NCBI GenBank assembly: GCA_029881435.1
Contig: JAOUMR010000006.1
Location: 1 to 64,000, forward strand
Source of the DNA: Nitrospira sp.
GTDB taxonomy: Bacteria > Nitrospirota > Nitrospiria > Nitrospirales > Nitrospiraceae
Length of the DNA: 64,000 nt
Direction of reading: 5' to 3'
Below, piece by piece: positions 39,582 to 49,243 of this stretch. The number at the start of each line of letters is the position of its first letter. The stretch's first letter is position 1. The position numbers and the translations under genes are program-made. The notes below the pieces were generated by a model that saw only the letters and a program-made list of their open reading frames with translations, did not search any database and was not told the DNA's origin.

Positions 39582-41633
39582 TCACTCCCCTCGACGAGTG
39601 TCCGATACGGTCGTGATCGGTAGTCCAAGATCTTCCACCATCACACGGAGAGGCTCCGCGATGGACCAGGCTTGGGCCGGACATCCTCGCGGACGGTGTG
39701 GAGGTTCTCCATCGAAGATTTCGGAGATCTGCCCCAGGCAGGTTTCGTGTATGTGATCTTCTAGTCCGTGGAGAAACGACCGCGCCACGTTTTTGCCATC
39801 AACCGTCGATCCGAATATCCTCACCCAGGAGGTGAGGAACGGCCCCAAAAGAAACGGCCAGACAGTTCCTTGATGATACGCGCCATCTCGTTCCACCGGA
39901 CCGCCTTCATATCGTGGACAATATCGCGCATCCTGAGGTGACAAGGTTCTTAATCCGACGGGGGTCAGGAGGTGTTCTTTGACAATCTGAAGGACCCGAC
40001 TCGCCTGCGCTCTCGTGAGTACATCATCACAGAGAGAGACCGCATATACCTGATTTGGGCGTATCGATGTATCGTCGCCCGTCGGCCCATCTATCGTGTC
40101 GTACAAATACTGGCCGTCCTCATACCAGAATCGTGTACGAAAGGATTCCACCGCTCGCGCCCGATCTTCGCGACAGCCTCTGGCGTAGCTGGCTTCCCGA
40201 AACCGTGTCGCAAGTCGGGCTCCAATGTCCAAGGCTTTCATCCATAACGCTTGAATCTCGACCGGCTTCCCATGCCGTGGCGTGACAACCCAGTCGCCGA
40301 CTTTTGCATCCATCCACGTGAGTTGGGTGCCTGGTGTTCCACCTGCGATAAGCCCATCGATGTCCATGTGGATGGAATATCGCGTACCCCTTCGATAGCC
40401 GTCGAGAATCTGTTTGATCGCGGGCCAAGCCACTGATTGCACGCGTCTCACATCATGGCTATATGCAAGGTATCGGTCAATGGCGTCGATGAACCAGAGG
40501 GATGCATCGATGGAGTTGTATTCTGGGTCCTTGCCAGCGTCGGGAAAGCGATTCGGGACCATGCCTTCTGACACAAAGGAGGAAAACGATCGAATGATCT
40601 CCCAGGCCACCTCGTACCGACCGGTTACGAGACAGAGGCCTGGGAGCGAGATAAACGTGTCTCGCCCCCAATCTGTAAACCATGGGTATCCGGCTATCAC
40701 GGTCTGCTTGGTCCCTTGTTGAACCACATAGTGAGTTGTGGCTTCACGAAGCGATTCAATCAAGCAATCAGCTCCTGTCGTTCCCGTGTGTACATTCATT
40801 CGCTGATTGTGTTCACAGTGAATGAGCTTCATCACGTCGCCGGTATCCATTGGTTCACTTGTAAATGCGAGCACGTGCTCCTTGCTCGCACCGAACTCGA
40901 AGGCAAACTCACCTGGAGACCACCAGTCTTCTTGAAAATCCAAGCCCCGTTCTTTTTCAAGAGGAAACTGCACCTGCCGGTACCAGTCAGGAGTATGGCG
41001 GTAGCGTCCGGTGTGAAAGCTATGCACGGGTGGGAGACTGTGATAGGGCTGCCAGCTCACCCATTCTGGTGTCACTGTGGAGACTGACAAAAGGTGTCTG
41101 TTTTCGTGGTGCAGGGCATGATAGTCACGGCCTGTCAACATTGGCCGTACCATGAGGGTGAGGATCTGACTTGCTGATTCGACGACCGTCCAACGCACAA
41201 CGACGAGATCGTAGCCCTGAATACAGATGATTTCACGCCGACATGCCGTGCCGTTATACATAAACATCCATGTTGGCCATGGTGTCGATGTAAACGAGAT
41301 GCAGTGACGGTATCCGTGAGGATGAACTGCTCCAGGATACAGGTTTGTTGAGAGGGACCACGCCTCTCCGTCGATCTGGAGCCATTCCTCAATCTGATTG
41401 ACCAGCACGTAACGGGTGCGTCCTGAGTCCGGTGATGTGAGTAATAGGGCATGGTACCGTCTGGTATTGGCGCCCGATATCGTGCCAGACGAAAATCCTC
41501 CACGACCGTTTGTCTCTAGCCATTCGAGACTGAGCGCACGATCCAATTCCTGACAGTCTTGTTTCCCAAGCTTCATATCCTGAGCCGTACCTTGGATTAC
41601 ACCCGATTCAGCCGTATGTATTGGCTGAGACAT
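39582..41633 (-). CDS. Glycogen debranching-type enzyme (amylo-alpha-1,6-glucosidase)
   Basis: Two domains. The N-terminal half is a GDE_N-type domain (LEWLETNGRGGFSSGTISGANTRRYHALLL). The C-terminal half is an (alpha/alpha)6 barrel like GH133/amylo-1,6-glucosidases: AGYPWFTDWGRDTFISLPG, VPNRFPDAGKDPEYNSIDASLWF, GGTPGTQLTWMDAKVGDWVVTPRHG and KPVEIQALWMKA. Asp residues in DWGRDT and TWMDAK are candidates for catalysis. It should hydrolyse alpha-1,6 branch glucose in glycogen-like polymers, in the cytoplasm (no signal peptide). It lies 75 bp after the GH63-type glucosidase gene on the same strand and likely shares its transcript. ATG at residue 20 is another possible start. Confidence 0.9.
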   Translation of the reverse strand: MSQPIHTAESGVIQGTAQDMKLGKQDCQELDRALSLEWLETNGRGGFSSGTISGANTRRYHALLLTSPDSGRTRYVLVNQIEEWLQIDGEAWSLSTNLYPGAVHPHGYRHCISFTSTPWPTWMFMYNGTACRREIICIQGYDLVVVRWTVVESASQILTLMVRPMLTGRDYHALHHENRHLLSVSTVTPEWVSWQPYHSLPPVHSFHTGRYRHTPDWYRQVQFPLEKERGLDFQEDWWSPGEFAFEFGASKEHVLAFTSEPMDTGDVMKLIHCEHNQRMNVHTGTTGADCLIESLREATTHYVVQQGTKQTVIAGYPWFTDWGRDTFISLPGLCLVTGRYEVAWEIIRSFSSFVSEGMVPNRFPDAGKDPEYNSIDASLWFIDAIDRYLAYSHDVRRVQSVAWPAIKQILDGYRRGTRYSIHMDIDGLIAGGTPGTQLTWMDAKVGDWVVTPRHGKPVEIQALWMKALDIGARLATRFREASYARGCREDRARAVESFRTRFWYEDGQYLYDTIDGPTGDDTSIRPNQVYAVSLCDDVLTRAQASRVLQIVKEHLLTPVGLRTLSPQDARYCPRYEGGPVERDGAYHQGTVWPFLLGPFLTSWVRIFGSTVDGKNVARSFLHGLEDHIHETCLGQISEIFDGEPPHRPRGCPAQAWSIAEPLRVMVEDLGLPITTVSDTRRGE

Positions 41634-41708
41634 ACCACATTGCGATGTATGGTAGTAGACCGAACAAGTCGCTAGACACGTGAAGATACAATGGATCTGG
41701 GCTGTAAC

Positions 41709-44390
41709 CTATTCCCCGGATTGCTGGATTAACTTGGCGACAAGCCCGGTCCATCCTGTCTGATGGCTGGCTCCGAGACCGGCGCCATTGTCGCCATGGA
41801 AGTATTCGTAGAAAAGTATCGCATCGCGCCAGAATGGATCCTCCTGAAACTTCCTGGCCCCTCCAAAGACAGGGCGTCGTCCAGTTTCATCACGAAGGAA
41901 AATATGCGTCAGTCGTCGCGAGAGCTCTGAGGCAACTTCGTTCAAAGAGATGAATTGGCCGCTTCGAACCGGGTACTCAACCTGGTAGCTATTGCCAAGA
42001 AAGTAATGGAACTTCTGGAGCGATTCGATCAACAGATAGTTGACTGGAAACCAAATGGGACCACGCCAGTTTGAGTTGCCTCCGAACAACCCGGTCCTAG
42101 ACTCGGCAGGCTCATAGTCTACACGGTACTCACTTCCCATGATGGAGAGTACATAGGGGTGGTCTCTATGGTAACGAGAGAGCGCGCGGATGCCATAAGG
42201 CGACAGAAACTCCTCCTCGTCGAGCATATAGCGCAACACGGACTTAAGACGCGTAGGATTGACCAGTGATAAAAATCTTCGTACCTCGCCATTAAGGGAC
42301 TGGGCCTCCACGTGGGCACTAAAATCGGGACGGTGTTCGATAAACCACTGCATGCGATGCTTGAACCGTGGAAGCTTGTCGATCAACTCGGAATCCAGCG
42401 TTTCGACGGCAAACAAGGGGATCAATCCGACCAGAGAGCGAACTTTGAGTGGGTAGGTTTGTCCATCAGGCAAGTGCAGCACATCATAGAAGAAACCGTC
42501 TTCCCTATCCCATAATTCGATCTTTTCCCCGCCGATGTTGTTCATCGCCCTGCAGATATAGACGAAGTGTTCAAAAAACTTGCTTGCGACATCTTCATAC
42601 GCTCGATTGTCACGTGCCAACTCCAGTGCGATTGAAAGCATATTCAGGCAATACATCCCCATCCAGCTTGTTGCATCCGACTGTTCGATATGGCCACCCG
42701 TTGGCAAGGGCGCACTTCGATCGAATACCCCGATATTATCGAGTCCCAAAAATCCACCTTGGAAGATGTTCTTGCCCTCGGCATCCTTTCGATTGACCCA
42801 CCACGTGAAGTTCAAGAGCAGCTTATGAAACACACGCTCGAGAAAGACCCGATCACCGACTCCTTTTCGCTTCTTCTCAATCTTATAAACTCTCCAGGCT
42901 GCCCAGGCGTGGACCGGAGGATTGACGTCGCCCAAAGCCCATTCATACGCCGGGATCTGACCATTCGGGTGCATGTACCATTCTCGCAGCATCAGAATCA
43001 GCTGTTCCTTGGCGAACGTTGAATCGACTAGGGCCAAGGGGATGCAATGGAATGCCAAATCCCAAGCGGCATACCACGGGTACTCCCACTTGTCCGGCAT
43101 GGAGATCACATCGGCATTGTAAAGATGAGACCAGTCTGAATTTCTTCCATGCAGTCGTTCAGGGGGAGGGTCCGGCATCCCCGGATCACCCACAAGCCAG
43201 CGCTTCAGATCGTAGTGATAGAATTGTTTGCTCCACAGCAATCCAGCAAAGGCCTGTCGCTGGACTTGCTTTGCATCGTCGGAGAGATCGGGTGGCGCGA
43301 GTTCGTCATAGAACTCATTGGCCTCCTGAATCCGTTGTGTAAAAAGACGATCGCACTCCGCAGCATCGAATCCACCCACCCCTACCTTGTTCGTTAATCG
43401 TAGCCGAATCAGGTCAGATTTCCCTGGGGGTAAGGTGAAGACATAGTGGGCGGCAGCCTTTGAGCCAAACTTCTCATGGTTAATCGCATCAGTTTGGCCT
43501 CCGATCACATAATCATGAAAGCTGTCTTTCACGTACTTCGCACCCTCTTGATCGCCGTATAAGCGTCTGGAGTTTGTCTCATTTTCGGTGAAGAATATCG
43601 GAGGGTTTCGTTCGCACCAGAGTCGGCGTTCACCGTAGTACTCATGATCCAGCTCGATCACACTCCAGTTATCGACTGCGATGCCCTCACGCATTCTCGG
43701 TCGGCGAGCATCCAGTCCCCACGACCAGGTATTTCTGAACCACAGTGTGGGCAGAAGTGTGAGCTCCGCAGAATCTGGCCCGCGGTTGGCGACGTGTATG
43801 CGGACATGTATCTCCTCGGGTGTTGCTTTCGCGTACTCCACGGTGACATCAAAGTAGCGATTCTCGTCAAAGACGCCGGTATCAATCAGCTCATACTCCA
43901 ATTCTCCGCGTTGGCGACGTCGATTCTCTTCAGCAAGTTGTGCATAGGGAAACTCATTTTGCGGATACTTGTAGAGATACTTCATGTACGAATGGGTCGG
44001 GGTTGAGTCGACATAGAAATAATATTCCTTGGGATCCTCCCCATGGTTACCCTCGTTTCCCGTCAGCCCGAAGGTCCGCTCTTTCAAAATGGGATCGCGT
44101 CCGTTCCAGAGGGCAATGGCGAAACAAATATATTGATGGCGGTCGGAGATGCCGGCGAGCCCATCTTCGTTCCAGCGGTAGGCGCGTGAGCGGGCATGAT
44201 CATGGGGAAACGATTCCCATGCCGTTCCATGGGGACTGTAATCTTCACGTACCGTTCCCCAGGCACGCTCGCTCAAATATGGCCCCCACCGTTTCCAATG
44301 TTGTTTACGGACGGCGTCCTCCTCGAGCCTCTGACGCTCAGCTCCTTGAGCGGCATTAGCTTGAGCCGACGTCCGATCTTTTTTTCCCAC
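41709..44390 (-). CDS. GH63/MGH1-like glucosidase
   Basis: An 893-residue soluble enzyme of the mannosyl-oligosaccharide-glucosidase-like (GH63) type. The N-terminal beta-sandwich has [18 protein letters not shown] and LALWNGRDP-type segments. The C-terminal (alpha/alpha)6 barrel has [59 protein letters not shown] and [17 protein letters not shown]. Bacterial relatives act on alpha-glucosides such as glucosylglycerate or mannosylglycerate; the substrate here is not certain. No signal peptide. Paired with the debranching-type gene downstream, it points to alpha-glucan or compatible-solute turnover. Confidence 0.88.
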   Translation of the reverse strand: MGKKDRTSAQANAAQGAERQRLEEDAVRKQHWKRWGPYLSERAWGTVREDYSPHGTAWESFPHDHARSRAYRWNEDGLAGISDRHQYICFAIALWNGRDPILKERTFGLTGNEGNHGEDPKEYYFYVDSTPTHSYMKYLYKYPQNEFPYAQLAEENRRRQRGELEYELIDTGVFDENRYFDVTVEYAKATPEEIHVRIHVANRGPDSAELTLLPTLWFRNTWSWGLDARRPRMREGIAVDNWSVIELDHEYYGERRLWCERNPPIFFTENETNSRRLYGDQEGAKYVKDSFHDYVIGGQTDAINHEKFGSKAAAHYVFTLPPGKSDLIRLRLTNKVGVGGFDAAECDRLFTQRIQEANEFYDELAPPDLSDDAKQVQRQAFAGLLWSKQFYHYDLKRWLVGDPGMPDPPPERLHGRNSDWSHLYNADVISMPDKWEYPWYAAWDLAFHCIPLALVDSTFAKEQLILMLREWYMHPNGQIPAYEWALGDVNPPVHAWAAWRVYKIEKKRKGVGDRVFLERVFHKLLLNFTWWVNRKDAEGKNIFQGGFLGLDNIGVFDRSAPLPTGGHIEQSDATSWMGMYCLNMLSIALELARDNRAYEDVASKFFEHFVYICRAMNNIGGEKIELWDREDGFFYDVLHLPDGQTYPLKVRSLVGLIPLFAVETLDSELIDKLPRFKHRMQWFIEHRPDFSAHVEAQSLNGEVRRFLSLVNPTRLKSVLRYMLDEEEFLSPYGIRALSRYHRDHPYVLSIMGSEYRVDYEPAESRTGLFGGNSNWRGPIWFPVNYLLIESLQKFHYFLGNSYQVEYPVRSGQFISLNEVASELSRRLTHIFLRDETGRRPVFGGARKFQEDPFWRDAILFYEYFHGDNGAGLGASHQTGWTGLVAKLIQQSGE

Positions 44391-44653
44391 GAGACCTCAT
44401 TCAGCGGTGCCATGACGAGCCGACGCTGGCCACCATGCACCTGCTCATGACGAGAATCAAGCCGAGCCTCAGTTGATAGAAGACCTCGTTCGATTCTTCT
44501 TCGGTCTTTGAGGCGTGTGACTGAATCGCACAGTAGGAGGGGGGCTCAGGGAAGAAGCCTTCGGCTCGCAGGATACAATCTCAGCAACGAGAAGTGGGAG
44601 TCTCTAGTGTTGTGCGAGAAGTCACGGAATAGGAGGGCCGACGAATCGAACGG

Positions 44654-44839
44654 TCAACTCCAGACGACGCGTTCCTGATTTAAGAGGTAGTCGATCACTT
44701 CGATACTATTGCGCATCTGGATCTGTGCCTGCTCAGACATAGGCAACACTGCACCGACCAACTTGCCGGATTCCATATCCATGAGCGAAGGAATTCCCTC
44801 ACCCGACAGTTTTTCAAGATCGCCGCGGAAGCTAGCCAA
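44654..44839 (-). CDS. Small hypothetical protein, TTG start
   Basis: 61 residues, soluble, with the sequence SGEGIPSLMDMESGKLVGAV and a helical C-terminus (NSIEVIDYLLNQERVVW). The start codon is TTG, but a very strong Shine-Dalgarno (GGAGGT, five bases upstream) supports it. No family recognised. It stands alone between the GH63 gene and the beta-helix gene. Confidence 0.65.
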   Translation of the reverse strand: MASFRGDLEKLSGEGIPSLMDMESGKLVGAVLPMSEQAQIQMRNSIEVIDYLLNQERVVWS

Positions 44840-44986
44840 GGGAGACCTCCTGGTTGAATCCTTCTCGGCACGCTTACGTCGATACTTTAGGGAGATGACT
44901 CAGAAGCTCATCCACCACTGGGAAAGCATACCATACGCATTCCCCCCAGCATGACAAACCGCTATCCAATTGTTTGTAATAGGATA

Positions 44987-46027
44987 TTAGCGTTTCGAGA
45001 CAGGTGGAAGGACAGGAGGGAGAGCGCCAAGGTAACGAAACCTACCGCGATCGACCAGCGTCGTGTCGGATTTTAAGCGGAAGTCATCATGCTCTGCATC
45101 GACAAAATGCGGATCAGCCGTAATATCCGACTCGGCCTTGAGCTCCGGGGCATGAAGATTTGGCGATCCGGGCCTCATGTAGTTGGCCTCTTTATTGAAG
45201 AGTGCGTTATAGGACGTCTTGGTGTGACTCGAGGAAGCGATGAGAAAGCCGATGTTGTTCAGACTCAGAATGTTCCCCGATGCCTCATTCGTTGACAGGC
45301 CGAGAAATGCTGCTCCTCCGCCATTCTTTACGAGGGTGTTGTTAATCAAGACCGCTTTCGCCTGATCACTCACCACAATAGCCTCGAACAGACTTCTTGT
45401 GATGATGTTTCGTTCAAGCCGAATGGTAGACTTCCCGCTCACATGGACGCCATGATCGTTGTCGTGGATAAAATTTCCGATCAGGGTGGCCTGAGAATCA
45501 GCGAAGTGGACGCCCGTCGTCTCGCTCCCGCCGATCACACAGTCTTCGATGCGAACATCTTGCACCTGCTGACCGAAGACCATTCCCCTCACACGAACCT
45601 GACGTAGTGTGATCCGGTTCCCATTGAAAATTCCGAGGGCGTGCCCTCCACGTTCGTTGATCGTGAGGCCGCTGATCTCGATATCCATTACCCCATAGGG
45701 CCACCTTCCGACATGCAGCACTCCAACCATCTCTCCCCGTCCCTGTAAAGTAACCTTATCGACCCCGGCACCAATAAGCCTGATGTTCTCTTTACTATGG
45801 ATGGTCACGTGCTGCGCGTAGGCTCCGGCCTTAATCATCACCGTATCGCCTTTCCCGGCACTGTCGACGGCCTCCTGAATGGATGTGAAATCTCCCGAGC
45901 CGTCAAGCGCAACCGTGATGATCCGTGATCCAGGCAGGGTGGCCTCGGTTCCGGCGAGGCCTAACCCAGTCCCGATGAACCAGAAGCCGATCATTATCAG
46001 GAGCGCTGTTCGCATACAGAAATTCAT
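44987..46027 (-). CDS. Secreted right-handed parallel beta-helix protein
   Basis: A signal peptide (ALLIMIGFWFIGTGLGLAG) is followed by GSGDFTSIQEAVDSAGKGDTVMIKAGAY, the entry motif of pectin-lyase-like beta-helices (NosD/PbH1 type). About ten coils follow, with the typical G-H-x-N/D turns (ISGLTINERGGHALGIFNG, NFIHDNDHGVHVSG, NIITRSLFEAIVVSD, NTLVKNGGGAAFLG). No pectinesterase catalytic residues are clear, so the activity is unknown; a polysaccharide-binding or lyase role is possible. Single gene. Confidence 0.85.
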   Translation of the reverse strand: MNFCMRTALLIMIGFWFIGTGLGLAGTEATLPGSRIITVALDGSGDFTSIQEAVDSAGKGDTVMIKAGAYAQHVTIHSKENIRLIGAGVDKVTLQGRGEMVGVLHVGRWPYGVMDIEISGLTINERGGHALGIFNGNRITLRQVRVRGMVFGQQVQDVRIEDCVIGGSETTGVHFADSQATLIGNFIHDNDHGVHVSGKSTIRLERNIITRSLFEAIVVSDQAKAVLINNTLVKNGGGAAFLGLSTNEASGNILSLNNIGFLIASSSHTKTSYNALFNKEANYMRPGSPNLHAPELKAESDITADPHFVDAEHDDFRLKSDTTLVDRGRFRYLGALPPVLPPVSKR

Positions 46028-46096
46028 ACAAGCTAGAAACTGGGGATGTCAATCACGGTTTCGTGCAGGATATGCCACGTGATAAGCTCTTGGACC

Positions 46097-46696
46097 ATGA
46101 TTCTGATCGGACTTACAGGGGGTGTTGCGACTGGGAAAAGCACGGTGGCGAAGATGTTCGAACGGTGTGGTGCCGTCGTGATCGACGCTGATCAGTTGGC
46201 GCGGGAGGTCGTCCGGCCCGGCAAACCAGCCTGGCGCGAGATCGTGAGCACGTTCGGCAGAAGCATTCTCAACCCAGACCGCAGCATCAACCGTCATGTG
46301 CTCGGCACGATCGTGTTCCACGACAAAACTAAACTGCGCCGGCTTGAACGCATCATCCACCCCCGCGTAGCTCGCGAGCAGGCCAGGCTGACAAGGCAGG
46401 TTGCACGGAAAGATCCCGATGCAGTGGTGATCTATGATGTACCACTCCTCTTCGAATCCGGCATCGACAAACGCGTGGATAAGACCATCGTCGTGACCGC
46501 TGATCGAGAGACCCAGATCACCCGTCTCAAGAATCGCAACAGCCTCACACGCTCTGAAGCCCTTCGACGGATCAAGAGCCAGATGCCGCTCAGAATGAAA
46601 CGACGTCGTGCAGACCACGTGCTCGACGGTACGAAGCAGCCTCGAAGACTTGCCCGAGATATTAACCAGCTGTTCAAGTACGTTCAGTCCCTATGA
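46097..46696 (+). CDS. coaE: Dephospho-CoA kinase
   Basis: Last step of coenzyme A synthesis: phosphorylation of dephospho-CoA at the 3'-hydroxyl. It has a P-loop (GLTGGVATGKSTV), the DADQLAREVV motif, HPRVAREQ, and YDVPLLFESG with the lid region RNSLTRSEALRRIKSQMP. 199 residues is normal. ATG 46097 gives the family N-terminus MILIGLTGG; the longer track start adds unrelated residues. Confidence 0.96.
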   Translation: MILIGLTGGVATGKSTVAKMFERCGAVVIDADQLAREVVRPGKPAWREIVSTFGRSILNPDRSINRHVLGTIVFHDKTKLRRLERIIHPRVAREQARLTRQVARKDPDAVVIYDVPLLFESGIDKRVDKTIVVTADRETQITRLKNRNSLTRSEALRRIKSQMPLRMKRRRADHVLDGTKQPRRLARDINQLFKYVQSL

Positions 46697-46795
46697 TACA
46701 TACGCTGGCCCGGTCCCTGTACAGACGCTCCGCTTAGGTACACCTCGAACATCCTTCTACCCTCTCCCTTCTACCCTGTGATAAAGTCAGGGACT

Positions 46796-47719
46796 ATGCG
46801 CAATGTTGCCATCATTGGTTCCGGTCCCGCCGGTCTGACCGCTGCAGTCTATGCGGCGCGAGCGAATCTCTCGCCCTTACTCATTGAAGGCTGGCAATCC
46901 GGTGGCCAACTCACTACGACGACAGAAGTCGAAAACTACCCCGGCTTTGCCAAGGGCATCATGGGGCCGGAACTCATGAAGGAAATGCGGGGGCAGGCAG
47001 AACGGTTTGGCACAGAGTTTTTGACCGGTGACGTCACGGCTGTAGACTTTGCACAGCGACCGTTCACCATTACCGTTGATGCTGAACAGACCATCCATGC
47101 CAAAACCGTCATCATCGCCACTGGGGCATCGGCCATTCAGATTGGACTGCCGAACGAAAAACGGCTGACAGGACATGGCGTCTCCACATGTGCCACCTGC
47201 GACGGATTTTTCTTTAGAGGAAAAAAACTGATCGTGGTCGGCGGGGGTGACAGTGCGATGGAAGAAGCGACGTTTCTCACCAAGTTTGCGACAAAGGTCT
47301 CGATTGTCCACCGGCGTGACAAGCTTCGGGCATCGAAAATTATGCAAGACCGGGCCATGAAGAATGAGAAAATCACGTTTCTTTGGAATTCAGTGGTGGA
47401 CGATATTCTTGGCTCCGATGTTGTGACGGGGGTTCGGCTCAAGAACACGGTGACCGGTAAAACGTCGGAGCTGGCTTGCGCCGGCGTCTTTGTTGCAATC
47501 GGCCACAGACCCAACACCGCATTGTTCAGCGGCCAACTTGACATGGATGAGAAGGGCTACATCTGCACTCACGCCGGGACAGCCACAAGCGCTCCTGGTG
47601 TCTTTTCTGCCGGAGATGTACAAGACTCCACCTATCGTCAGGCCGTTACCGCTGCGGGGTCTGGCTGCATGGCTGCCATCGACGCGGAGCGGTTTCTTGA
47701 GGGGATGGGTCAACACTAA
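46796..47719 (+). CDS. trxB: Thioredoxin reductase
   Basis: An NADPH-dependent FAD enzyme that reduces thioredoxin. It has FAD-binding [18 protein letters not shown], the redox pair CATC near residues 131-134 ([11 protein letters not shown]), NADPH-binding [17 protein letters not shown] and the C-terminal FAD contact [21 protein letters not shown]. 307 residues, normal size. ATG 46796 ([10 protein letters not shown]) is preferred to the GTG at 46778. It is followed after 37 bp by thiI on the same strand. Confidence 0.95.
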   Translation: MRNVAIIGSGPAGLTAAVYAARANLSPLLIEGWQSGGQLTTTTEVENYPGFAKGIMGPELMKEMRGQAERFGTEFLTGDVTAVDFAQRPFTITVDAEQTIHAKTVIIATGASAIQIGLPNEKRLTGHGVSTCATCDGFFFRGKKLIVVGGGDSAMEEATFLTKFATKVSIVHRRDKLRASKIMQDRAMKNEKITFLWNSVVDDILGSDVVTGVRLKNTVTGKTSELACAGVFVAIGHRPNTALFSGQLDMDEKGYICTHAGTATSAPGVFSAGDVQDSTYRQAVTAAGSGCMAAIDAERFLEGMGQH

Positions 47720-47756
47720 GCTCAACCGTTCTCCAAACCTTTCCCTACACCAACAC

Positions 47757-48944
47757 ATGCGTTGCGCTATTGTTCACTATCATGAGCTTGCACTGAAGGG
47801 GCGCAACCGCGAATACTTTGAGCACTGCCTCATCCGCAACATTCGAACCGCCCTCAAGGATGTCGGAGTCCGACAGGTCGAGAACCTCCATAGTCGCATC
47901 CGCATCCGACTCCCGCTGGAGGCACCTCCCGAAGTGGTACGAGACCGGTTACGACGTGTCTGCGGTATCGCGAACTTTTCACTAGGGCGAGTGATTCCGC
48001 TCCAACTTTCTGATCCCAATCTGGATACGCTCATCGCCGCTGTCATTGAGGAGATCGCCCCACACTCATTTTCGACTTTCAGAGTGACAGCCAGACGAGC
48101 CGACAAGCGTCTGACTTTGACTTCAATGGATATTGAACGAGAGATAGGTGCGGAAGTTTGTAGAAGAACCGGAAAGAAAGTCAGTTTGAAGACTCCTGAC
48201 GTGACTATTCATGTCGAACTCTTGTCGAAAGAGGTGTACTGCTCCGCAGAGAAAATCGAGGGGCCTGGTGGTATGCCGGTTGGCGTCAGCGGCAAAGTTG
48301 CCTGTTTGACCTCGGGTGGAATCGACTCCCCGGTTGCTGCTTATCGAATAATCAAGCGCGGGTGTGCTGCGAGTTTCATACACTTTTCAGGTCGCCCTTT
48401 GGTCAGCCGAGCCTCCGAGGAAAAAGCCCGTGACCTCGTCCGAACCCTGACTGCCTACCAGTACAATTCCCGCCTCTATGTTATTCCGTTTGGAGAAATC
48501 CAACGTGAAATTGTCCTAGGCGCACCCGCCCCGTTCCGGGTCGTGCTGTATCGGCGGATGATGGTGCGAATAGCTGAGGAATTGGCCAGAAAGGAGCACT
48601 GCTGGGCGCTCGTGACCGGCGATAGTCTCGGTCAAGTTGCTTCACAGACTCCTCACAATTTGTGCGCGATTGAAGACGCAGCAGAATTTCCGATTCTCCG
48701 ACCGCTGATCGGAATGGATAAACGCGAGATCATCGATGAGGCGAAACGTATCGGCACCTACGACATTTCAATCGAACCAGACCAAGACTGCTGCAAACTC
48801 TTTGTGCCTCCCCACCCGAGTACCAAAACTCGGATAGACGATGTGAAGAAGATTGAGCGCATGCTGGATATTCCTACCTTGGTCAAACGAGGGCTGGAGA
48901 ATGTTGAGCTGACCGAATTGTCGTTTCCTCCAGCAACAGGATAG
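47757..48944 (+). CDS. thiI: tRNA 4-thiouridine synthase
   Basis: An N-terminal ferredoxin-like/THUMP region (about 1-165; MRCAIVHYHELALKGRNREYFE) is followed by an adenylating PP-loop domain with CLTSGGIDSPVAAYRI and VTGDSLGQVASQTPHNL. It makes s4U8 in tRNA and, in some bacteria, contributes sulfur to thiamine. At 395 residues it lacks the C-terminal rhodanese domain of E. coli ThiI, as in Bacillus and many others. The track ORF runs through the trxB gene; ATG 47757 is the proper start. Confidence 0.94.
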   Translation: MRCAIVHYHELALKGRNREYFEHCLIRNIRTALKDVGVRQVENLHSRIRIRLPLEAPPEVVRDRLRRVCGIANFSLGRVIPLQLSDPNLDTLIAAVIEEIAPHSFSTFRVTARRADKRLTLTSMDIEREIGAEVCRRTGKKVSLKTPDVTIHVELLSKEVYCSAEKIEGPGGMPVGVSGKVACLTSGGIDSPVAAYRIIKRGCAASFIHFSGRPLVSRASEEKARDLVRTLTAYQYNSRLYVIPFGEIQREIVLGAPAPFRVVLYRRMMVRIAEELARKEHCWALVTGDSLGQVASQTPHNLCAIEDAAEFPILRPLIGMDKREIIDEAKRIGTYDISIEPDQDCCKLFVPPHPSTKTRIDDVKKIERMLDIPTLVKRGLENVELTELSFPPATG

Positions 48945-49092
48945 ATTTGAGTTTTTCCATGCAGCGAGTCAATCGTAAGTGAGCGAAGTCAAGCCATTGC
49001 AAAACCTCATCGGCCAAGGTAAGCTCAACACGCTCCTTGACCCCACTGGCTTCACTCTGGCGATAGGCCAACCAGCCGAGCATCGACAAAAC

Positions 49093-49182
<90 letters not shown>

Positions 49183-49243
49183 TAATGGCTTAAGATAAAA
49201 TAACGCTGATTCTATCGTTGAACCACGCACGGCTCATGGATCA

